DNA from: Curtobacterium sp. MCLR17_032 | Lineage (GTDB): Bacteria; Actinomycetota; Actinomycetes; Actinomycetales; Microbacteriaceae | Length of the DNA: 64,000 nt | Reading direction: 5' to 3' | Assembly (NCBI RefSeq): GCF_003234795.2 | Contig: NZ_CP126268.1 | Span: 2,294,001 to 2,358,000 of the forward strand | Part shown: in pieces, positions 37,214 through 45,938 of the stretch | Layout of the letters: each line of letters begins with the position of its first letter | How positions within the stretch are numbered: the first letter of the stretch is position 1 | Made by a program: the position numbers and the translations under genes | Notes under the pieces: generated by a model | What the model saw: only the letters and a program-made list of their open reading frames with translations | The model's database searches: none | Told to the model about the DNA's origin: nothing

Positions 37214-40062
37214 TCGTCGCGCTCCTCGTCGAAGGTGGTGGCGGGTTCGTCGGCCTCGAGGACGTTCGACGTCGCACGGCGGCGGCGCGGCGCGGTCGGC
37301 ACGGCGAGCAGTGCGGCGGCGCCGAACACCACGCCGATCACCACGAGGTAGAGCACGTGGGTGGCCTTCGCGGCGGCCGAGCCCGTGCTGGTCCGGTCGA
37401 CGTCGCCCTCGTAGTGGAACAGCGACCCGTTGGTGGTCTCGCCGATGCTCGTGAAGCGCGCGTCCTGGCCGATCGCGCCGGCGGCACGGTCGTGCACGGC
37501 GCGGGCCTCCGGGTCGGCGGGGGCGTCGTCGAGCAGGACGAAGCTGACGCCGAGGTCACGGAGGGCCGGTTCGGGGTCGTAGCCGCTGCGGCTCGCGAGG
37601 TTGCCGGCCAGGGTCGCCAGGCGGCTGCCCGACCGGCTCAGCGAGAGCGCGGTGGCGTCGAGGGTGGACTGGTCGTCGAGCGTCGAGCCCTGACCGCGCT
37701 CGAGGGCGACCGCGAGCGAGCCGTCGGTCTGCGGCTGGACGACGAGCGTGCCGACGTCGGGGTTGGCCTGCGCCTCGGCGTTGACGTAGGCGCTGAGCAC
37801 CCGGCCCGAGGTCGGCTGGATGGCCGCACGGTCGAGGTAGAAGGCGGCGAAGGCCGGGGCGACCGCGACGGCGGCGAACACCGTCGCGACGAGTCCGACC
37901 ACCGGTGCGGCCCGGGGGACGGTGTCGACACCGATGCAGGCGGCGACGACGATCGCGAGGGCGAACACCGACAGCGCGCTGCCCGGCCAGACGATCGTGG
38001 TGGTGGACCCGACGCCGGTGACGGCCAGGTGCGTGGCGCCGAACGCGGTGGCGTAGCCGAGGAGTGCGGCGACCAGCGCGGTGCCGGCGAGCGACCAGCG
38101 GTGACCGAGGACGGCTCCGACGGCGCTGGCGGCGACCGGCAGGGCCAGCACCGCCATCACGATCGGCAGCACCGCGTCACCGAGACCGAGCGGCGCGACC
38201 GCGGACAGCCAGCCGTTCCAGTCCGGCAGCGGCTGCCCGATCGCGAGCTGCAGGGCGCTCGGCGCAGGAGTGGCGGAGGGGACGCCCGGGTCGGCGAAGA
38301 CCGCGAGCGGGTTGCCCCGGGCGATCTGCGCGAGCACGAGCGGGACGAAGAGCACCGCGGCCGGCACCGGCACGAAGACGCGTCGGTGGGCGTGCCGCCA
38401 GCCGACGGCGAGGGCGACGAGCCAGCCGATGAGCAGCACCGGCAGGAGCGACGGTGTCGAGGCGGCGATGACGGCGAAGAGCAGGGCGGCGCCCGAGGCC
38501 GACGCCCAGGAGCGGTGCGCCTCGACGAGGGTCAGGAACAGCCAGGGCAGCAGCACGTGGGCGATCACGGCGCCGAGGTGACCGGTGGTGACTGCACCGA
38601 CGAGCGCGGGAGCGACCGTGTAGAGGACGGCGCCGATGACCGGCACCCAGGTGCGCGTCGTCACCTTGCGCACCGCGGCCCAGGCACCGAGGGCGGCGAG
38701 CGGGAAGGACAGCAGCATGACCACGACGACCGAGGTGGACGGCGACCAGAACGTGATCGAACCGAGCACCGCGACGACCGCGGCGAAGGGGTCCGACGGG
38801 CCGGTGAACCCGGTCCCGAGGGAGTGCCAGCCGAACCCGACGTTCCGCCAGAGGTCGCCGACGTCGGTGCTCAGCGGCAGCAGTCCGCCGCCGGTGAGCG
38901 CGGGCGACCCGAGCAGCGGGAAGAGCGTGACGACGCTGAGCACGGCCGCCGCGAGGACGACCCAGATGCCGCCGTCGGCCAGGAACGAGGCCCGGGCGAT
39001 CGGTGCGTCCTCGACCCGCGCGAGCTCGACGTCGCGGGAGGTCGTGCGGTGCTCGTGCACCCGCCGCCAGCTGATCCGGAGCGGTTCGACCGCGGCCCAG
39101 CCGAGCTTCCGGTTCGCCGCGAGGGCCTTCCGGGCACGACCGACGCCACCGCCGAACGCGACCGCGAACGCCGCGGCGAGTTCGCCACCGACGGCGGCCG
39201 GGTGCTTCGCGACGAGGTGGCCGATCGCGCGGCCGAGGGCGAACGGCACGAGGGTCAGCCAGTGGATCCAGAGGACCCCGGCGGACGAGTAGGTCAGGCG
39301 GCGGTGCAGCTGCGCCTGGCGGTGCATCCGCACGCGGCGACGCTCGGAGACCTTGGCGCGGCCGAACTCCTCGATCGGCCCGGCGCTGGTCGCGCGGGCC
39401 TCCGGGACGACGGCGACACGGTGGCCGGCCAGGCGTGCGCGCACCGAGAAGTCGAGCGCGGCGTCGACGTCCGGCAGGGCCGGGTCGAACCCGCCCAGGC
39501 TGTTCCACACCGAACGGCGGACGAGCATGCCGCCGGCGGAGACGCCGAGCACGTCGGTGTGCCGGTCGTGCTGGCCCTGGTCGAGTTCGTCCTGGACGAG
39601 GGTGATCGAGCGGCCCATCCGGGTCATGCTCTCGCCGAAGGCGGCGATGCGGGCGGGGTCGTCGACGTTGACGAGCTTCGGGCCGGCGATCGCGACGGAG
39701 GGGGCGATCTCGACGGCGCCGAGGAGGGCGGCGAGCGTGCCGGGCGTGGGGCTGTTGTCGTGGCCCAGGAGCCACAGCCACTCGTCGACGCCGTCTCCGG
39801 CCTCGGCGCGCGGTGCGACCTGTTCGCCGTGGCGGACGGCCTCGCCGAAGGGGCGACCGGCCGCGATGCGGGAGAGCTGGGCGCTGCCGCCGAAGGACAG
39901 TTCCGAGGTGGATCCGTCGGTCGAGCCGACGTCGACCACCACGAGCCCCTCCGGCGGGCGGGTCTGCGCCGCCAGGGCGTTCAGGGTGCGGTCGAGATGG
40001 TCCGACCCGTTGGCTGCGACGAGGATCGCGGTGACGCGGGGCGTGGAGGCACTGGGCTGCAT
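37210..40062 (-). CDS. GT2 glycosyltransferase fused to polytopic membrane domain
   Basis: A 950-residue protein. An N-terminal GT-A/GT2 domain (about 1-270) carries TAILVAANGSDHLDRTLNAL, VVVDVGSTDGS (nucleotide-sugar site), LLGHDNSP in the DxD position and GVSAGGMLVRRSVWNSLGGFD. A basic stretch is followed by about eleven to thirteen membrane helices (350-760), an extracytoplasmic region, a last helix near 905-925 and an acidic C-terminus (FDEERDE). It probably builds or transfers an envelope glycan at the membrane. A TAGAGT (40078-40073) lies just upstream. It is followed by DUF5719 and preceded by whiB2, an arrangement conserved in actinobacteria. Confidence 0.85.
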   Translation of the reverse strand: MQPSASTPRVTAILVAANGSDHLDRTLNALAAQTRPPEGLVVVDVGSTDGSTSELSFGGSAQLSRIAAGRPFGEAVRHGEQVAPRAEAGDGVDEWLWLLGHDNSPTPGTLAALLGAVEIAPSVAIAGPKLVNVDDPARIAAFGESMTRMGRSITLVQDELDQGQHDRHTDVLGVSAGGMLVRRSVWNSLGGFDPALPDVDAALDFSVRARLAGHRVAVVPEARATSAGPIEEFGRAKVSERRRVRMHRQAQLHRRLTYSSAGVLWIHWLTLVPFALGRAIGHLVAKHPAAVGGELAAAFAVAFGGGVGRARKALAANRKLGWAAVEPLRISWRRVHEHRTTSRDVELARVEDAPIARASFLADGGIWVVLAAAVLSVVTLFPLLGSPALTGGGLLPLSTDVGDLWRNVGFGWHSLGTGFTGPSDPFAAVVAVLGSITFWSPSTSVVVVMLLSFPLAALGAWAAVRKVTTRTWVPVIGAVLYTVAPALVGAVTTGHLGAVIAHVLLPWLFLTLVEAHRSWASASGAALLFAVIAASTPSLLPVLLIGWLVALAVGWRHAHRRVFVPVPAAVLFVPLVLAQIARGNPLAVFADPGVPSATPAPSALQLAIGQPLPDWNGWLSAVAPLGLGDAVLPIVMAVLALPVAASAVGAVLGHRWSLAGTALVAALLGYATAFGATHLAVTGVGSTTTIVWPGSALSVFALAIVVAACIGVDTVPRAAPVVGLVATVFAAVAVAPAFAAFYLDRAAIQPTSGRVLSAYVNAEAQANPDVGTLVVQPQTDGSLAVALERGQGSTLDDQSTLDATALSLSRSGSRLATLAGNLASRSGYDPEPALRDLGVSFVLLDDAPADPEARAVHDRAAGAIGQDARFTSIGETTNGSLFHYEGDVDRTSTGSAAAKATHVLYLVVIGVVFGAAALLAVPTAPRRRRATSNVLEADEPATTFDEERDE

Positions 40063-40137
40063 GACGGGAGCGACTCTACGGGCCGGGAGGCACGGTGCCG
40101 GCCGCCGACGGCGGCGCGGCGTGAACCTGTGGGAGCC

Positions 40138-40461
40138 TCAGGCGCGCTTCCGGAGCTTGCGACGCTCGCGTTCGGAGAGGCCGCCCCAGATGCCGAACCG
40201 CTCGTCGTTCTCGAGTGCGTACTCGAGGCACTGGGAGCGGACCTCGCACGAGGTGCAGATCTTCTTCGCCTCGCGGGTGGAGCCGCCCTTCTCGGGGAAG
40301 AACGCCTCGGGGTCGGTCTGGGCGCAGAGCGAGTCGACCTGCCACGAGAGCGGGTTCTCCTCGTCGGCCTCGGTCGACCGTCGGACCCCCGGGACGCCGA
40401 GGGCGACGGGATCGACGTGCCAGTCGTCCGGCACTCCGGCTTCGAAGTCGGATGCGCTCAC
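40138..40461 (-). CDS. whiB2: WhiB2/WhmD-type iron-sulfur transcription factor
   Basis: A 107-residue Wbl protein with a 40-residue N-terminal extension. The four cluster cysteines lie in DSLCAQTDPEAFFPEKGG, KKICTSCEVRSQCLEYALE, followed by FGIWGGLSERERRKLRKR. The extension and motifs match WhiB2/WhmD, needed for septation in mycobacteria and Streptomyces. I choose the GTG at 40461, with AAGGGG 8 nt upstream; the in-frame GTG at 40470 would have that AAGGGG abutting it. A textbook promoter lies at 40518-40546. Confidence 0.92.
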   Translation of the reverse strand: MSASDFEAGVPDDWHVDPVALGVPGVRRSTEADEENPLSWQVDSLCAQTDPEAFFPEKGGSTREAKKICTSCEVRSQCLEYALENDERFGIWGGLSERERRKLRKRA

Positions 40462-40517
40462 CCTGATCACCCCTTGACGTCTCGGTTCGGGTCCCTGACG
40501 ACGGTGTCGTCGGTGTA

Positions 40518-40546
40518 ATTACATCGGTGTGATTCCCCGGAGTCAA
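40518..40546 (-). promoter_or_regulatory. consensus-like whiB2 promoter
   Basis: TTGACT (40546-40541), a 17-nt spacer and TGTAAT (40523-40518) on the minus strand. The -10 overlaps the palindrome GTAATTAC. This is the only clear -35/-10 pair near consensus in the window. The leader is about 50 nt and includes a GACGAC-GGT-GTCGTC hairpin (40497-40511). Confidence 0.7.
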
Positions 40547-40640
40547 GTCGCGGATCATAGAAGCCGCTCCGGCTTCTGCCGTGGCATGTCCCCCATTCGG
40601 GCGTGTCGCGGCGTGTCTGCGGGCCTTTCGGGGGACAGCG

Positions 40641-40671
40641 ACGCCCCGCGTCCGGGGTGGAGGCGGGGCGT
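40641..40671 (-). terminator. terminator of galE
   Basis: A 9-bp stem (ACGCCCCGC / GCGGGGCGT) with a 13-nt loop, 17 nt after the galE stop. Confidence 0.7.
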
Positions 40672-40687
40672 GGCGGTCCGACGCTGT

Positions 40688-41650
40688 CTACGCGGCGCGC
40701 TGCCGGGCCTCCCAGGCGCTCGTCACCATGTCGTCGAGCGTGTGCCGCATCGCCCACTCGAGGTCCCGACCGGCCGCCTCGCCGGTCGCGACGATGCGGG
40801 CCGGGTCCCCGGCGCGACGCGGGGCGACCTCGGGCCGGAAGTCGATGCCGGTCCCCCGGGCCATCGCGTCCATGATCTGGCGGACGCTCACGCCGTCACC
40901 GCTGCCGAGGTTGTACGCGCGCTGCAGCGGCTCCCCCGCCTCGAGCTTGCGGGCGGCGACCGCGTGCGAGTGCGCCAGGTCGGCGACGTGCACGTAGTCG
41001 CGGACGCACGTGCCGTCCGGCGTGGCGTAGTCGTCGCCGTTGATCCGCGGCGTCCGACCCGCCAGCAGGGCGTCGAAGACGAGCGGGAAGAGGTTGTGCG
41101 GGCTGGCGTCGTACAGGTCCGGCTCCCCCGACCCGACGACGTTGAAGTAGCGGAGCGACGTCGTCGTGAAGCCCGCCGCGACCTCCATGTCCCGGAGCAG
41201 CCACTCACCGATGAGCTTCGACTCGCCGTACGGGGACTCCGGGGCCTTCGGGGTCTCCTCGACCACCACGTCGACGTCCGGCGTGCCGTAGACCGCGGCG
41301 CTCGAGGAGAACACGACCTTGTCGACACCGGCGTCGGCGGCGGCACGGAGCAGGGTCGCCATGCCGGTCACGTTCTGCTCGTAGGTGTGCAGCGGCCGTT
41401 CGACCGAGACACCCGCGTACTTGAAGCCCGCGACGTGGACGACACCCGTGACCTCGTGCTCACGGAGCGTGCGGGCGAGGAGCTCGCCGTCCAGGATCGT
41501 GCCCTCGACGAAGGGCACGCTCTCCGGCACGAACGCGCGGAAGCCGCTCGAGAGGTCGTCCAACGCGACCGTGTCGAGACCCGCCGCGACCAGCGCTCGG
41601 ACGACGTGGGACCCGATGTACCCGGCACCGCCGGTGACCAACCAACTCAT
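40688..41650 (-). CDS. galE: UDP-glucose 4-epimerase
   Basis: A 320-residue extended SDR. It has the NAD-binding GGAGYIGSH (residues 8-15), DDLSSG, the catalytic Ser region SSSAAVYG and Y141-x3-K145 in SPYGESK. Later motifs NLGSGDGVSVRQI and RRAGDPARI are typical of GalE. It interconverts UDP-glucose and UDP-galactose, supplying galactose for the envelope glycans encoded to the right. It is leaderless, so transcribed apart from manA 51 bp upstream on the same strand. Confidence 0.95.
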   Translation of the reverse strand: MSWLVTGGAGYIGSHVVRALVAAGLDTVALDDLSSGFRAFVPESVPFVEGTILDGELLARTLREHEVTGVVHVAGFKYAGVSVERPLHTYEQNVTGMATLLRAAADAGVDKVVFSSSAAVYGTPDVDVVVEETPKAPESPYGESKLIGEWLLRDMEVAAGFTTTSLRYFNVVGSGEPDLYDASPHNLFPLVFDALLAGRTPRINGDDYATPDGTCVRDYVHVADLAHSHAVAARKLEAGEPLQRAYNLGSGDGVSVRQIMDAMARGTGIDFRPEVAPRRAGDPARIVATGEAAGRDLEWAMRHTLDDMVTSAWEARQRAA

Positions 41651-41656
41651 GCCGCC

Positions 41657-41662
41657 ACGCTA
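41657..41662 (-). promoter_or_regulatory. -10 element of leaderless galE
   Basis: TAGCGT (41662 to 41657) ends 6 nt before ATG 41650. Confidence 0.6.
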
Positions 41663-41701
41663 GCGGACCGGCCGGCCGCCCCGGGCGTCCGGTGCGCTCC
41701 C

Positions 41702-42928
41702 CTACGCGCCGGTCGCGATGAAGACCGTCGCGGTGCGGCCGCTGCCGGCGTCCGCCTCGACCGACACGTCGCCCTCGTCCGGCGTGATGTAGCAGGACTC
41801 CCCCTGGCGGAGCAGCGTCGCGGAGTGCGCCCCGACGAGCGTGACGACCCCCTCGGTGCAGATCGCGATCGACGGACCCGACAGCGGCGCGGTCCCGCCG
41901 GTCGTGAGTCCGACCGGGCGACCGTCGCTCGTGACGCGCACCAGGGCGAACCCGACGCCCTCGGGAGCGAAGCGGTCGACGACCGGGCTGAGGTGCTCCG
42001 GTTCGAGCAGCGGTGCCGGGTACGCCGTGAAGTCGAGGACACGCAGCAGTTCGGGGACGTCCACGTGCTTCGGGGTGAGGCCGCCGCGGAGCACGTTGTC
42101 GGACGGGGCCATCAGCTCGATGCCCAGTCCGTCGAGGTACGCGTGGATGTTGCCGGCGGGCAGGTACATCGCCTCGCCGCGGGTCAGCGTCACGCGGTGC
42201 ATGAGGAGCGAGACGACGACGCCGGGGTCGTCCGGGTAGGCCCGGGCGAGGTCGGCGGCGGTCGCGGTGTTCGGCGAGACGGTGGTGTCGGCCGTGGTGG
42301 CGGCGTCCACGGCCGCTGCGGTCAGGTGTCCGACCGCACCGATCACGGCGCGGGCGGAGTCGTCGGTCTCCTCGAGCCAGCGCACGGTGTCCTCGAGCCC
42401 CTGCTGCAGGTGCACGACGAGCGGTCCGAGTCGACCGGACCCGGCGTCGAGCGTCTCGACCTCGGCGAGCGCGTCGGCCACGGGGCGGAAGCCGCTGAGG
42501 GCCTCGAACCGGTCGCTCAGTGCCACGACGAGCTCGGGCTTCGGGAACGGGTCCTTGTAGTTGCGGGCCGGGTCGTCGACCGGGACGCCCGCGGCTTCTT
42601 CACGGTCGAAGCCCTCGCGTGCCTGCTCGGGCGTCGGGTGTGCCTGCAGGGAGAGCGGGGCGGCGGCGGCCAGGACCTTGAGCAGGAAGGGCAGGCCGGT
42701 CCGGTCGTCGCCGAGGGCGGTCTGCGGTTCGGCGTCGATCCAGTCGAGGACGGTGTCCGCGCCGCCGACCATGGCGGGGTTCACCACGACGCTCGGGCTG
42801 CCGGGGTGGGCGCCGAGCCAGAGTTCGGCCTGCGGGACGCCGGTGACGGTCCGTCCGAGCAGTTCGGGGATCGCGGAGACGGACCCCCAGGCGTAGTCGC
42901 GCGGGGTGTTCGTGATGCCGAGGAACAT
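41702..42928 (-). CDS. manA: mannose-6-phosphate isomerase, class I
   Basis: A 408-residue type I phosphomannose isomerase. It interconverts fructose-6-P and mannose-6-P, feeding GDP-mannose. Zinc-ligand regions are LQAHPTPEQAREGF, the KPELVVAL segment and AGNIHAYLDGLGIELMAPSDN; the jelly-roll C-terminus is intact. The partner phosphomannomutase (manB) and GDP-mannose pyrophosphorylase are not in the window. It is leaderless, divergent from a Wzy-like gene with only 43 bp between start codons. Confidence 0.96.
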   Translation of the reverse strand: MFLGITNTPRDYAWGSVSAIPELLGRTVTGVPQAELWLGAHPGSPSVVVNPAMVGGADTVLDWIDAEPQTALGDDRTGLPFLLKVLAAAAPLSLQAHPTPEQAREGFDREEAAGVPVDDPARNYKDPFPKPELVVALSDRFEALSGFRPVADALAEVETLDAGSGRLGPLVVHLQQGLEDTVRWLEETDDSARAVIGAVGHLTAAAVDAATTADTTVSPNTATAADLARAYPDDPGVVVSLLMHRVTLTRGEAMYLPAGNIHAYLDGLGIELMAPSDNVLRGGLTPKHVDVPELLRVLDFTAYPAPLLEPEHLSPVVDRFAPEGVGFALVRVTSDGRPVGLTTGGTAPLSGPSIAICTEGVVTLVGAHSATLLRQGESCYITPDEGDVSVEADAGSGRTATVFIATGA

Positions 42929-42934
42929 GGGTCG

Positions 42935-42964
42935 AGCGTATCCGGCGATGCGCGGCACTAACCT
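42935..42964. promoter_or_regulatory. back-to-back leaderless promoters (manA / Wzy-like)
   Basis: Minus strand: TACGCT (42940-42935), 6 nt before ATG 42928. Plus strand: TAACCT (42959-42964), 7 nt before GTG 42972. The two -10 boxes are 18 bp apart, so each -35 region must overlap the other gene's promoter. Confidence 0.6.
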
Positions 42965-42971
42965 GTCCTCC

Positions 42972-44351
42972 GTGACGAACACCTGGCCACTGGCGCGCGG
43001 CTCCGTGCCCGAACGAGAGGCCTTCGCCCTCGCCGCCACGGTCCTGCTGACGCTGTCGGCGGGCGACGCCGTCCCGAACACGATCACCTGGTGGGGTGCC
43101 GCGGCGGTCTGGGCACTCGAGGGTGCCTGGGGCGTCAGCGTCGTGGTCCGGGCGCGTCCGCCGTTGACGCGCACCCCGCGCGCGCTCTGGCTCTTCCTGG
43201 CCTGGTGCCTGGTGTCCGTGCTCTGGTCGCACTGGCGGCCGGCGACGCTGGCGAGCACCGTGGCGCAGGTGCTGTGCGCGCTGGTCGCCTTCGCGATCGC
43301 CTCGACCCTGACCTGGCGGCGGATCCTCGACGCGATGAGCCTGGCGTTCCGCTGGGTGCTCGGGCTGTCCCTGCTGTTCGAGGCCGTCGTCGCCGTCGTC
43401 GTCCGGCACCCGATCGCTCCGATCTGGACGGACTACGGCGACCGGGACATCCCGGACGCGTTCTACTTCTCGCGGGCCGAGCTCTTCACCGGCGGTCGCA
43501 TCCAGGGGCTGCCGGGCAACGCGAACCTGCTGGCGATGGTCGCCCTGCTCGCGGCGATCGTCGTGGCCGTGCAGCTCGCCGAGGGTCGGATGCGCCGGAT
43601 GCGGGCGATCGGCTGGCTCGTCGTCGCCGTGCTGGTGACCGCGCTGACCCGCTCGAGCACCGTGCTCGTCGCCGCGTTCGTCGTGCTCGTGGTCCTGGCG
43701 CTCGCGCTCGGGATGCGTCGGGTCCCGACCGAGCGCCGGGCGCCGCGGTACGGGGCGATCGTCCTCGGTCTGGTGGTCGTTTTCGTCGGGGTGGTGCTCG
43801 CGAAGGACTCCCTGGTCGCCGTGCTGGGTCGGTCCTCGGACCTCACGGGGCGCGGGACGATCTGGAAGGCCGTGTGGGGCCTCATCGAGCAGCACCCGGT
43901 CCTCGGGTTCGGCTGGATCGGCTACTGGTGGCCGGACATCCCCCTGCTCGCGCACCTCGCTCCGCGCAACGGCGTCACCTACCTGCAGGCGCACGACGCG
44001 GCGCTCGACGTGTGGATGCAGACCGGGCTCGTCGGTCTCGTGCTCTTCGCCGTCTACGTCGTGACGACGCTCAGCCGTTCCTGGGCGGGCGCCACCCGCG
44101 TCGGCTTCGGCCCCGACCTGGCGCCACGGCCGTTCGACGCGGTCGGGCTGTTCCCGCTGCTGGTCGTCGTCGCCCTGCTGGTACAGGCGATCGCGGAGTC
44201 TCGGCTGCTCTACCAGGGCAACTGGGTGCTGTTCGCCCTGCTCGCGATCAAGTCACGCATCGTCCTGGTCACCGAGGAGCCCCCGTCGGTCGGCGACGGC
44301 CCACGTACGCCGATCGCGAAACGCGCGTTCCGGTGGGCGGCGAACCCCTGA
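42972..44351 (+). CDS. Wzy/WaaL-type O-antigen ligase-polymerase, copy 1
   Basis: A 459-residue protein with about eleven membrane helices. It has a large loop before the last third with the Wzy_C signature IWKAVWGLIEQHPVLGFGW followed by GYWWPD, and further on HDAALDVWMQTGLVGL. Such proteins polymerise or ligate lipid-linked glycans on the outer face of the membrane. Paralogue of 45939-47246, sharing W-x5-IEQHPV-x-G-x-GW-x-G-x-W. The GTG start is set by the leaderless -10 and gives a short soluble N-terminus. Whether it polymerises or ligates cannot be told. Confidence 0.85.
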   Translation: MTNTWPLARGSVPEREAFALAATVLLTLSAGDAVPNTITWWGAAAVWALEGAWGVSVVVRARPPLTRTPRALWLFLAWCLVSVLWSHWRPATLASTVAQVLCALVAFAIASTLTWRRILDAMSLAFRWVLGLSLLFEAVVAVVVRHPIAPIWTDYGDRDIPDAFYFSRAELFTGGRIQGLPGNANLLAMVALLAAIVVAVQLAEGRMRRMRAIGWLVVAVLVTALTRSSTVLVAAFVVLVVLALALGMRRVPTERRAPRYGAIVLGLVVVFVGVVLAKDSLVAVLGRSSDLTGRGTIWKAVWGLIEQHPVLGFGWIGYWWPDIPLLAHLAPRNGVTYLQAHDAALDVWMQTGLVGLVLFAVYVVTTLSRSWAGATRVGFGPDLAPRPFDAVGLFPLLVVVALLVQAIAESRLLYQGNWVLFALLAIKSRIVLVTEEPPSVGDGPRTPIAKRAFRWAANP

Positions 44352-44421
44352 GCCGCCGGACCACCCGCCCGATCGGCTGACCCGACAACCCGACGAGCGA
44401 CGTCGCGACCGGGCGCCGGAC

Positions 44422-45846
44422 TCACCGGTCGCGGAGCACGAGGCTGCACGGCACACCTGCGGTCCACGGGGCCGTGCGGACCTCGACCACGGCTCGCGGG
44501 TCCGCCCGGCAGGTCGCGACCGCGTCGCGGAACTGGGGCTGCCACTCGGGCCCGCCGTCCCGGCGCGTGACGGTGGACGCGTTCGCCACCCACGTCGTCA
44601 CCAGGACCGCGACCACGCACCAGCCGACGGCCGACCGGACGACGTGCGCCGCGCCTCCAGACCGGGAGGCCCGACCCACCACGCGACGTCCGCTGCGGCC
44701 CGACGTGACCACACGCTCGACCAGGACGGCGGCGGCGACCACGACGGCCGCGGTGAGGAGCATGCCGGCGGCGGCCGCGTACCGGGAGGGCGTGGCGGTG
44801 ACCAGCGCCGCCGGCGGGGCCGTCGACCACCGGCCGTCGGCCGAACGGTTCGCCAGGAGCGCCGCGGTCCAGACCACGCCGGCTCCGACCAGGAGCGACA
44901 CGGCGAGCACCGCGGCCCGCCAGCGGCCGCTGCGCAGCGCGACGACGCTGCCGAGGAGGACGACGACGAGCACGAGGACGGCGGGCACCACGAGCACCCA
45001 CCACCCGTGGTCGAGGACGGTACCGGCCACGGCCGTCAGGTCCGCGTCCCAGAGCCCGCCGAAGGTCTGCAGCAGCCAGCCCGCGACGACGTCGGCGGCG
45101 GTGGGGTCACCGGGGCGGGCGACGCGGGTGGTCGTCAGCGCCGTCACGACCTGCGCGGTCCCCGCGGCGAGGGCCGCCAGGGTCACGGGCAGGGGCACGA
45201 GGCGGTGGGGCTGCGCTCCGGCCAGCCAGCCCGAGGGGGACGGCCTCCGCGTCGGCAGCCAGGCCAGCGCGAGGAGCGGGAGGAAGAGGACGGCCTGCAC
45301 CTCGGTGCCGAGGGCGAGGACGGTGACCACGGCGAGACCCGCGGCACCCCACCAGGTCCGGCTCCGGTAGGCGAGCAGCCAGGGCGTGAGGAACAGCGCG
45401 AAGGTGTGCAGGTTCGCCGCGTTGCCGGAGACCTCCCACGGCGCGGTGGGCAGGACGACCGGGACCACGGCGAGCACGAGCCGGAGCGGCCACGACGGCA
45501 CGACGTCGCGCGCCAGCAGGAACACCGCCGCACAGACCGCACCGGCGAGCAGGCACGAGGTCGCGGAGACCACGAGGGCGTAGTCCGCGACCGGGAACGA
45601 CAGCGCCAGGTCCACGACCAGCCGCGGGACCAGGTGCAGGTACCCGGCGTACGGGTGGACCAGGCTCGCGACCGGTCCGAGCGCCAGGTGCTCACGGAGG
45701 AAGACCCCGCCGTCCTCGGCCCAGACGGTGCCGCGGGCGACCGGTCCGAGCCGCAGCCACGCGGTCGCGGCGGCGAGCGCACCCACCAGCAGCGCCGTGA
45801 CCGTCGCGGCGAGTGCGGTCTCCCGGCCCCGCCGCGTGTGTCCCAT
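44422..45846 (-). CDS. GT-C-like polytopic membrane protein, paralogue A
   Basis: A 474-residue protein with about ten to twelve helices. After TM1 comes WAEDGGVFL (W42-E44-D45) in the first outer loop, then PYAGYLHLVPRL, a central GNAANLHTF, a SRYAAAAGM helix start and an extracellular end RDGGPEWQPQF with two Cys (CRADPR and PCSLVLR). The same marks occur in 47277-48665 and 61257-62585. An acidic pair in the first outer loop is the hallmark of GT-C transferases using polyprenyl-phosphate sugars. A repeat half-site (ACCGGGAGGCCCG, about 44665) lies inside the gene. No named family recognised. Confidence 0.7.
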   Translation of the reverse strand: MGHTRRGRETALAATVTALLVGALAAATAWLRLGPVARGTVWAEDGGVFLREHLALGPVASLVHPYAGYLHLVPRLVVDLALSFPVADYALVVSATSCLLAGAVCAAVFLLARDVVPSWPLRLVLAVVPVVLPTAPWEVSGNAANLHTFALFLTPWLLAYRSRTWWGAAGLAVVTVLALGTEVQAVLFLPLLALAWLPTRRPSPSGWLAGAQPHRLVPLPVTLAALAAGTAQVVTALTTTRVARPGDPTAADVVAGWLLQTFGGLWDADLTAVAGTVLDHGWWVLVVPAVLVLVVVLLGSVVALRSGRWRAAVLAVSLLVGAGVVWTAALLANRSADGRWSTAPPAALVTATPSRYAAAAGMLLTAAVVVAAAVLVERVVTSGRSGRRVVGRASRSGGAAHVVRSAVGWCVVAVLVTTWVANASTVTRRDGGPEWQPQFRDAVATCRADPRAVVEVRTAPWTAGVPCSLVLRDR

Positions 45847-45854
45847 CGCGCTCG

Positions 45855-45860
45855 ACGGTA
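45855..45860 (-). promoter_or_regulatory. candidate -10 of GT-C-like gene A
   Basis: TACCGT (45860 to 45855), 8 nt before ATG 45846, consistent with a leaderless or near-leaderless transcript. Confidence 0.45.
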
Positions 45861-45938
45861 GTGCGATGACGACGATCCGCGATATCGACGCACCGCGATG
45901 CGTCGGACCCTCCCCGCGGGTTGCGTCATCATGGACGG

